This document shows positions 1 to 5,249 of a stretch of DNA of 5,249 bases, piece by piece. Each line of letters opens with the position of its first letter. The first letter of the stretch is position 1. Source of the DNA: Syntrophomonadaceae bacterium. GTDB lineage: Bacteria > Bacillota_D > Dethiobacteria > DTU022 > UBA8154. Made by a program: the position numbers and the translations under genes. The notes under the pieces are model-generated. The model made no database searches. It was not told where the DNA came from and saw nothing but the letters and a program-made list of their open reading frames with translations. The stretch spans positions 1 through 5,249 of the forward strand of contig SKMY01000139.1 in assembly GCA_007120815.1 (NCBI GenBank), written 5' to 3'.

Positions 1-198
1 AACACCGGGCTTTTCCATACAACGAAAAACATGCTGGTAAAAGAAGGCATTCCTGAAAAAATCCTTGCCCTGGAAAGAGAAGCAACCCTGAACAGGGAAC
101 ACGCTGAATCCTATCTCTTAAAGGCTGAAGGGCCCTTATCTGAAGATGAAGCCATGAAGTTTTTTTACACAACGGAAGAAAGAGAAGAGATATTCTAA
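1..198 (+). CDS. C-terminal end of an unrecognised protein (5' truncated)
   Basis: An open frame enters from the left edge in frame 1 and gives 65 residues before TAA at 196-198. The visible tail begins NTGLFHTTKNML and ends TTEEREEIF. It is hydrophilic, rich in Glu and Lys, probably helical, with no membrane segment and no Cys. Codon use resembles glmM next door. The stop lies 21 nt before the preferred glmM start, so it is probably co-transcribed with glmM. In many Firmicutes the gene before glmM is cdaR (YbbR family) after cdaA, but I cannot match this tail to YbbR and do not assign it. That it is a real gene is likely from length, context and composition; its function is unknown from what is visible. 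Confidence 0.7.
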   Translation, partial: NTGLFHTTKNMLVKEGIPEKILALEREATLNREHAESYLLKAEGPLSEDEAMKFFYTTEEREEIF

Positions 199-205
199 AA
201 ACGAT

Positions 206-211
206 AGGAGG
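206..211 (+). promoter_or_regulatory. glmM ribosome binding site (AGGAGG)
   Basis: A perfect AGGAGG ends 8 nt before the GTG at 220 but only 2 nt before the upstream in-frame GTG at 214. Spacing therefore selects GTG 220 as the start, giving an N-terminus MNKLFGTDGVRG that matches the usual GlmM start. Confidence 0.85.
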
Positions 212-219
212 TTGTGTTT

Positions 220-1557
220 GTGAATAAATTATTTGGAACAGATGGAGTCAGGGGTGTTGCCAACCTTGAGCTTACCCCGGAAATGGCCTTTCGCATCGGT
301 CGCATCTGTGCCTACCTTTTAAGACAGGATAAAGAAGAACCCTTTGTCGTCATCGGAAAAGATACACGAAAATCCGGCGATATGCTTCAAGGTGCATTGG
401 TTGCCGGCATTTGTTCATCGGGGGCGGATGCACGTTGTGTGGGCGTTGTTTCTACGCCGGCTTTAGCTTATCTAACCAGCGAACTGGGCGCCGCAGCCGG
501 GATCATGATTTCTGCTTCTCATAATCCGATTGAAGACAACGGGTTGAAAATATTTGGATCTTCCGGCTATAAAATCGCCAAAAGCATGGAGGCCGAACTG
601 GAAAAGCTCTATTACGGGGAAGACCAGCTGCCCCGCCCCCAGGCTGGAGAGATCGGCCGGGTTGTGGAAGACAACAATGCGGTTGCTCTTTACATGGATG
701 ACCTAAAAAGGATCGCCCCGGATTTAACTGGCCTGCATATTGCCATGGACTGCGGTAACGGTGCCGTTTACCAGCTGGCACCCCAGACATTTGATGCACT
801 GGGCGCCCAAGTTACCCTGCTCAACAACCACCCCAACGGGGTTAACATCAATGTAAAATGCGGGTCCACGGATCCGTCGGCCTTGCAGGAAACGGTTAAA
901 GGAAGCGGGGCGCTGATGGGCCTGGCTTTCGACGGTGATGCCGACCGTCTAATCGCTGTGGATGAAAAAGGCAATATTATAGACGGCGATGTGCTCATGT
1001 TAATGTTTTCCCTTTACTTACAGAAGAAAAACCAGCTCAAAAACAATACCATCGTGACAACCGTGATGAGCAACGGCGGCCTGGATGTGGCTGCCGCGCA
1101 ACACGGCATTCAAGTTGTTCGCACCGCTGTGGGCGACCGTTATGTCCTGGAAAAAATGCTGGAAGGGGGCTACAACCTGGGCGGGGAGCAATCCGGGCAT
1201 ATGATTTTTTCTGACTATGCCACCACCGGTGATGGTTTACTCAGCGCGCTGAAACTGGCGGAACTGATCAAAGAAGAGGGTCGTGCGCTCTCCTCCTACA
1301 GTGCATTGATGTCGCGTTTGCCTCAAGTAACTGTAAACTGCCGGGTAAGCCGAAAAGACGGATGGGAAGAGCTTCCTGCTTTCAAGCAGGCGCTGCAGGA
1401 CATCTATGAGAAAATAGGCCCCCACGGGCGGGTGTTGGTTCGTCCATCAGGCACAGAGCCCTTGATGCGCGTTATGGTTGAGGGCGAAAAAGACGAAGCT
1501 TACCTGAAAGACCTTGCCGAAGAGCTTGCAGCCATTCTCAGCCAAGCGCTAAACTAA
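220..1557 (+). CDS. glmM: Phosphoglucosamine mutase GlmM
   Basis: GlmM converts glucosamine-6-phosphate to glucosamine-1-phosphate in the cytoplasm, the step that commits amino sugar to UDP-GlcNAc and peptidoglycan. The 445-residue product has the family's usual length (about 445-450) and the alpha-D-phosphohexomutase domain order. Near the N-terminus is KLFGTDGVRG. The catalytic phosphoserine loop MISASHNP has its acceptor serine at residue 100. The metal-binding loop DGDADR is at 238-243, the sugar-recognition loop GGEQSGH at 321-327, and the C-terminal phosphate-binding loop RPSGTEP at 408-414. All key residues are intact. The GTG at 220 is preferred over the GTG at 214 because of AGGAGG spacing. 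nagB follows 19 nt after the stop with its own ribosome site and no terminator between, so they probably form one transcript. No glmS riboswitch or local promoter was seen. Identification is secure. Confidence 0.98.
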   Translation: MNKLFGTDGVRGVANLELTPEMAFRIGRICAYLLRQDKEEPFVVIGKDTRKSGDMLQGALVAGICSSGADARCVGVVSTPALAYLTSELGAAAGIMISASHNPIEDNGLKIFGSSGYKIAKSMEAELEKLYYGEDQLPRPQAGEIGRVVEDNNAVALYMDDLKRIAPDLTGLHIAMDCGNGAVYQLAPQTFDALGAQVTLLNNHPNGVNINVKCGSTDPSALQETVKGSGALMGLAFDGDADRLIAVDEKGNIIDGDVLMLMFSLYLQKKNQLKNNTIVTTVMSNGGLDVAAAQHGIQVVRTAVGDRYVLEKMLEGGYNLGGEQSGHMIFSDYATTGDGLLSALKLAELIKEEGRALSSYSALMSRLPQVTVNCRVSRKDGWEELPAFKQALQDIYEKIGPHGRVLVRPSGTEPLMRVMVEGEKDEAYLKDLAEELAAILSQALN

Positions 1558-1564
1558 CCGTAAA

Positions 1565-1570
1565 GGGAGG
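1565..1570 (+). promoter_or_regulatory. nagB ribosome binding site (GGGAGG)
   Basis: GGGAGG lies in the 19-nt gap after the glmM stop, 6 nt before the ATG at 1577. It supports that start and independent translation of nagB within the glmM transcript. Confidence 0.8.
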
Positions 1571-1576
1571 GCAAGC

Positions 1577-2365
1577 ATGTTTATTCAAATCGTGGACGAT
1601 TACAAGCAAATGAGCGCCAGGGCGGCCGGTGTTGTGGCCAGCCAGGTTATTCTAAAAAACAATGCCGTGCTGGGGCTTGCCACGGGTTCAACACCCGAAG
1701 GCATGTACCACCAACTGGTGGAAATGCACCGGGAAGGAACCGTTGATTTCAGCAAGGTGGTTACTTTTAACCTGGATGAATACCTGGGCCTTTCTCCGGA
1801 GCACACTCAAAGCTATCATTATTATATGAAGCACCATCTATTTAACCACATCAATGTTCCCTCGAAAAACATTCACATCCCCCGGGGCCAGACTGAAGAC
1901 TTGGAAAACATGTGCCTGGAATATGACCAAAAAATTGCCGAAGCCGGCGGCATAGACCTGCAGGTTTTAGGTGTCGGAACCAACGGCCACATCGGGTTTA
2001 ACGAACCTGGTTCACACTTAAAAATGCAGACACACGTCATCGATCTTACCCGGGACACCATTGAAGCCAACAGCCGGTTCTTTGATACCCCGGAAAACGT
2101 ACCCCGGCAGGCTGTCACCATGGGAATGGGCTCCATCATGAAAGCCCGAAGAATTATGCTGTTAGCCAGCGGAGCAAAAAAGGCGCCGGTGATCAAGGAG
2201 ACGGTGAGCGGCAAGATTACCACGGAGGTGCCCGCCTCTTTTCTGCAGCTCCACCCCCGTGTTATCATGATCCTGGACAGGGAAGCCGCCGCGCTGCTGA
2301 TGGAACCCGATCACAAGCATTACATATCCAAAGCCCTGCGCAGGCATGTTTCTATTCGTGCATAA
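1577..2365 (+). CDS. nagB: Glucosamine-6-phosphate deaminase NagB
   Basis: NagB reversibly converts glucosamine-6-phosphate and water to fructose-6-phosphate and ammonia, normally the last step of amino-sugar catabolism. The 262-residue length is typical. The phosphate-binding LGLATGSTPEG is near 32-42. FNLDEYLGL at 64-72 carries the proton-relay aspartate, D67. GVGTNGHIGFNEPGS at 132-146 carries H138 and E143. The residue matching Asp141 of the E. coli enzyme is Asn136, which from memory is also the case in Bacillus NagB. Positions matching the E. coli allosteric-site residues Arg158 and Lys160 are His153 and Ile155, so GlcNAc6P activation of the E. coli kind is unlikely (inference). The gene follows glmM closely, with no nagA or PTS gene in view. 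A perfect AT-rich hairpin begins 68 nt after the stop. Identification is secure; the physiological direction is not. Confidence 0.96.
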   Translation: MFIQIVDDYKQMSARAAGVVASQVILKNNAVLGLATGSTPEGMYHQLVEMHREGTVDFSKVVTFNLDEYLGLSPEHTQSYHYYMKHHLFNHINVPSKNIHIPRGQTEDLENMCLEYDQKIAEAGGIDLQVLGVGTNGHIGFNEPGSHLKMQTHVIDLTRDTIEANSRFFDTPENVPRQAVTMGMGSIMKARRIMLLASGAKKAPVIKETVSGKITTEVPASFLQLHPRVIMILDREAAALLMEPDHKHYISKALRRHVSIRA

Positions 2366-2433
2366 GAATAAAAAGCAGAAAGCGTTGTTTCTACCAAAGT
2401 GAACGATTACAAAGGAGAAACGAGCCATTCATT

Positions 2434-2470
2434 AAGGATTTTAATTCCAAATAAAGGAATTAAAATCCTT
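2434..2470 (+). terminator. Perfect 15-bp AT-rich inverted repeat, probable terminator after nagB
   Basis: The arms AAGGATTTTAATTCC (2434-2448) and GGAATTAAAATCCTT (2456-2470) are exact reverse complements around a 7-nt loop, AAATAAA. The sequence after it, CTTGTTTGGG, is T-rich but not a clean U-tract. Placement between nagB and the tadA promoter fits a terminator of the glmM-nagB transcript. The low GC and imperfect tail leave open another role, such as transcript stabilisation or a binding site. Confidence 0.6.
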
Positions 2471-2565
2471 CTTGTTTGGGCGCATTTATTATGCCTGCTT
2501 TTTGGGGCGGACACACCTATTTTAGCGCATATATGGGGTCTTTTGGTGCAAGGGTCAGCAAATTA

Positions 2566-2574
2566 TGGTATAGT
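2566..2574 (+). promoter_or_regulatory. Extended -10 promoter upstream of tadA
   Basis: TGGTATAGT is a full extended -10 element: TG, one base, then TATAGT with five of six matches to TATAAT. No good -35 hexamer stands at 16-18 bp; TTGGTG at 2543-2548 would need a 20-bp spacer. Extended -10 promoters can work without a strong -35. Initiation would fall near 2581, leaving a leader of about 100 nt before the tadA ATG. Probably drives tadA and perhaps glpK. Confidence 0.5.
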
Positions 2575-2580
2575 ATAGAA

Positions 2581-2681
2581 AGAACGACGTTTCCGGCTTC
2601 CCCGGTATCGGCTCCGGTTATCTTCGCGGAAAGCGCCCCAGTATCGCGCGAATTATCCCGTAGAAAGAGAGAGCTGCTTTT
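2581..2681 (+). other. GC-rich, foldable leader before tadA
   Basis: This stretch between the predicted start of transcription and the tadA ATG is more GC-rich than the spacer to its left. TTTCCG (2590-2595) can pair with CGGAAA (2627-2632), enclosing CCG-GTAT-CGG (2602-2611), and a near-repeat occurs as CCCCGGTATCGGC and CCCCAGTATCGCGC. I recognise no riboswitch or T-box element. The ribosome site ahead of ATG 2682 is weak (GAGAGAG, 2667-2673), with 8-nt spacing. Any regulatory role is inference. Confidence 0.3.
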
Positions 2682-3146
2682 ATGAGCTGTCCCTTTGCGT
2701 TAGAAGACGAAAAATACATGAGAATTGCTCTGGCCCAGGCTGAAAAAGCCTACCAGGCGGGAGAAGTCCCTGTGGGGGCCGTCCTGGTGAAGGATGGAGA
2801 AATCCTGGCGCAAAACTGTAACCTCCGGGAAACCCTCCACGATGCCACGGCCCATGCGGAGATCTTGACGTTAAGAGAGGCCGGCGAACGCCTGGGCGGG
2901 TGGCGCCTTTCTAATACAACGCTTTACGTCACCCTGGAGCCCTGCCCCATGTGCGCCGGGGCTTTGGTGCTGGCCCGGGTTAAACGGCTGGTGTTTGGTG
3001 CCTTTGATCCAAAAGGCGGTGCAGCGGGCTCTCTTTACGATATCCCCCGGGATAACCGACTTAATCACCGACTGGACGTGACCGCCGGCGTGCTTGAAAC
3101 CGAGTGTGCTGCACTGCTAAAAGAATTCTTTCGTGCCAAGCGTTAG
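2682..3146 (+). CDS. tadA: tRNA-specific adenosine deaminase TadA
   Basis: TadA deaminates adenosine 34 to inosine in the anticodon of tRNA-Arg(ACG), allowing one tRNA to read CGU, CGC and CGA; it acts as a cytoplasmic homodimer. The 154-residue product has the cytidine/deoxycytidylate deaminase fold. HAE at 58-60 gives zinc ligand H58 and catalytic E60. PCPMC at 87-91 gives ligands C88 and C91. GEVPVGAV (27-34), NLRE (47-50), TLYVTLEPCPMCAGALV (80-96) and VFGAFDPKGGAAGSL (104-118) are TadA-type rather than cytidine- or guanine-deaminase-type. The ATG at 2682 is chosen for length; ATG 2718 (M13) is an alternative. In many Firmicutes tadA is followed by the SRP RNA and dnaX, but here glpK follows. 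Identification is strong. Confidence 0.95.
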   Translation: MSCPFALEDEKYMRIALAQAEKAYQAGEVPVGAVLVKDGEILAQNCNLRETLHDATAHAEILTLREAGERLGGWRLSNTTLYVTLEPCPMCAGALVLARVKRLVFGAFDPKGGAAGSLYDIPRDNRLNHRLDVTAGVLETECAALLKEFFRAKR

Positions 3147-3208
3147 ATGATGTTTGAAATTAAAAACCAACTTTTTCGGAGGACTCACACATTCCGCTTT
3201 CCAGGATG

Positions 3209-4724
<1,516 letters not shown>

Positions 4725-4780
4725 TTTTCTTAAGGGCCAGAATTGGTCATTATCCATATGCGTGGGAGCGTTCAACATGA

Positions 4781-4809
4781 AGGGCGGCATAGTCATTTGA
4801 TGCCGCCCT
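4781..4809 (+). terminator. GC-rich hairpin after glpK, possible shared terminator
   Basis: AGGGCGGCAT (4781-4790) and ATGCCGCCCT (4800-4809) pair over 10 bp around a 9-nt loop, starting 57 nt after the glpK stop. No T-run follows directly; the nearest, TTTTTT, is at 4832-4837. It also lies downstream of the minus-strand small gene, so it may serve both convergent transcripts. The stem is strong but the poor U-tract lowers confidence. Confidence 0.55.
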
Positions 4810-4866
4810 CAGTGATGAAATGTTACACACATTTTTTAAGCTCTAAATATGTCTGTTGTAAAAAAA

Positions 4867-5037
4867 CTACCGGGTCCTTGCCCAATCCTTGGCTTGTTCC
4901 ACGGCCTGTATCCACCGCCCGGAGCTGCCTGTCGCCTCAGTGTACGTGTCAACTTGAGGATTTTGCGATTCCAGCATGTCTTCGGCCATGGCTTCCCGGG
5001 CTTCATGATAAGGTTCCCAGGGGTATTGTAATATTTG
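4867..5037 (-). CDS. Unrecognised small protein, start unclear (possibly broken)
   Basis: Reading leftward, a frame is open for 56 codons from just after a TAA (5040-5038) to TAG at 4869-4867. The part beginning QYPWEPYHEAREAMAEDM and ending AVEQAKDWARTR looks like real protein: acidic and amphipathic, with two probable helices around a Gly/Ser turn, two Trp in helix-like positions, no Cys and no signal peptide. G/C-ending codons match the neighbouring genes. The first in-frame ATG is at 4989 (40 residues), preceded only by GGGAAG at 2-nt spacing. Coding character continues upstream of it, where no ATG, GTG or TTG exists. A near-consensus promoter lies directly upstream. Either a non-standard start, a frameshift that removed the start, or a decaying remnant would explain this. 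I do not recognise the family. Confidence 0.4.
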   Translation of the reverse strand, partial: QILQYPWEPYHEAREAMAEDMLESQNPQVDTYTEATGSSGRWIQAVEQAKDWARTR

Positions 5038-5061
5038 TTATTTTATAATAACTCATATTAA

Positions 5062-5090
5062 ATTGTAGCAGAGGGAAGGGTCGCTGTCAA
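5062..5090 (-). promoter_or_regulatory. Strong sigma-A promoter facing left
   Basis: Read on the minus strand, a perfect -35 TTGACA (5090-5085) and -10 TACAAT (5067-5062; five of six matches) are separated by exactly 17 bp. Initiation is expected near 5055, pointing into the small minus-strand frame. AATATT occurs twice (5089-5094 and 5104-5109), the first overlapping the -35, which could be an operator half-site pair or chance in AT-rich DNA. Confidence 0.7.
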
Positions 5091-5162
5091 TATTAAAAAT
5101 GAGAATATTTAAAACTTCACGGCCAACTTACACCTACAGGGAGTTATCATTTCGCTATGTTC

Positions 5163-5191
5163 TTTACAAAGCAACCCGACTGTTATATAAT
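5163..5191 (+). promoter_or_regulatory. Promoter of tRNA-Ser
   Basis: TTTACA (5163-5168) and a perfect TATAAT (5186-5191) are separated by 17 bp. Initiation near 5198 would leave a very short leader before the tRNA at 5203, typical of a tRNA gene. Confidence 0.8.
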
Positions 5192-5202
5192 ATCCTTCAC
5201 AT

Positions 5203-5249
5203 GGAGAGATGGCCGAGTCCGGTTGAAGGCGCACGACTCGAAATCGTGT
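5203..5249 (+). tRNA. tRNA-Ser(CGA), 3' end cut by window
   Basis: The gene starts GGAGAGATGGCCGAG, a typical bacterial serine tRNA 5' end. The acceptor strand GGAGAGA is at 5203-5209 and the D arm GCCGAG...GGC follows. The anticodon stem CACGA (5232-5236) pairs with TCGTG (5244-5248) around the loop CTCGAAA, giving anticodon CGA at 5239-5241, which reads UCG. The long variable arm, T arm and 3' acceptor strand lie beyond the window. A near-consensus promoter sits just upstream. Confidence 0.93.

Noticed and set aside
214..219. Upstream GTG start for glmM adding two residues
   Set aside because: Only 2 nt separate it from AGGAGG, against 8 nt for GTG 220, which also gives the family's usual N-terminus.
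2377..2392. Small AGAAA/TTTCT stem just after nagB as a terminator
   Set aside because: Only 5 AT-rich pairs and no U-tract; the 15-bp repeat at 2434-2470 is far better.
2411..2432. AAAGGAG-like ribosome site after nagB
   Set aside because: No usable start codon follows at normal spacing, and the hairpin at 2434 comes next.
2476..2685. 69-codon plus-strand frame starting at TTG between nagB and tadA
   Set aside because: It has no ribosome site, overlaps the promoter and leader of tadA, and its translation has no protein-like organisation.
3178..3193. A second GGAGG upstream of glpK (3178-3182) followed 8 nt later by ATT
   Set aside because: No ATG, GTG or TTG stands at a suitable distance and the ATT frame runs out of frame into glpK; probably an orphan purine-rich match.
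4852..5006. Alternative minus-strand frame from ATG 5006 (MKPGKPWPK...)
   Set aside because: Basic, Pro/Gly-rich translation typical of an out-of-frame reading; the QYPWEPY frame over the same DNA has better codon use and protein character.
4743..5048. 101-codon plus-strand frame after glpK, and a nested 60-codon frame
   Set aside because: They run through the glpK hairpin and are antisense to the better minus-strand frame, with no ribosome site. The Pro/Cys-rich translations look like antisense shadows.

Overview
The window looks like a chromosomal segment of a Gram-positive anaerobe of the Clostridia, possibly Peptococcaceae-like. This is an inference from the strong GGAGG-type ribosome sites, a GTG start, the Firmicutes-like GlmM, NagB and TadA sequences, and mixed base composition (GC-rich genes, AT-rich spacers). 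No species can be named from the sequence alone.

Layout: (1) 1-198 is the 3' end of an unrecognised gene. (2) 220-1557 is glmM and 1577-2365 is nagB, closely spaced on the + strand and probably one operon. GlmM commits glucosamine-6-phosphate to UDP-GlcNAc and peptidoglycan. NagB interconverts glucosamine-6-phosphate with fructose-6-phosphate plus ammonia, so the pair sits on either side of one shared metabolite. (3) 2366-2681 is a 316-base spacer. It holds a perfect AT-rich 15-bp hairpin (probable terminator), an extended -10 promoter (TGGTATAGT) and a roughly 100-nt GC-rich leader that can fold. (4) 2682-3146 is tadA (tRNA adenosine deaminase) and 3222-4724 is glpK (glycerol kinase), 75 nt apart and possibly co-transcribed. 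(5) A GC-rich hairpin at 4781-4809 follows glpK.

The last 400 bases look empty of large genes but are organised. On the minus strand a near-consensus sigma-A promoter (TTGACA, 17 bp, TACAAT) faces leftward into a short reading frame (5037 down to 4867) with convincing coding character but no good start codon. On the plus strand another near-consensus promoter (TTTACA, 17 bp, TATAAT) drives a tRNA-Ser(CGA) gene that is cut by the window end after its anticodon stem.

Most of the window is ordinary housekeeping content. No mobile element, CRISPR array, defence system or clearly new system was seen. The items most worth a second look are the minus-strand small gene with its strong promoter, the glmM-nagB pairing, two unusual positions in GlpK, and the tadA leader.
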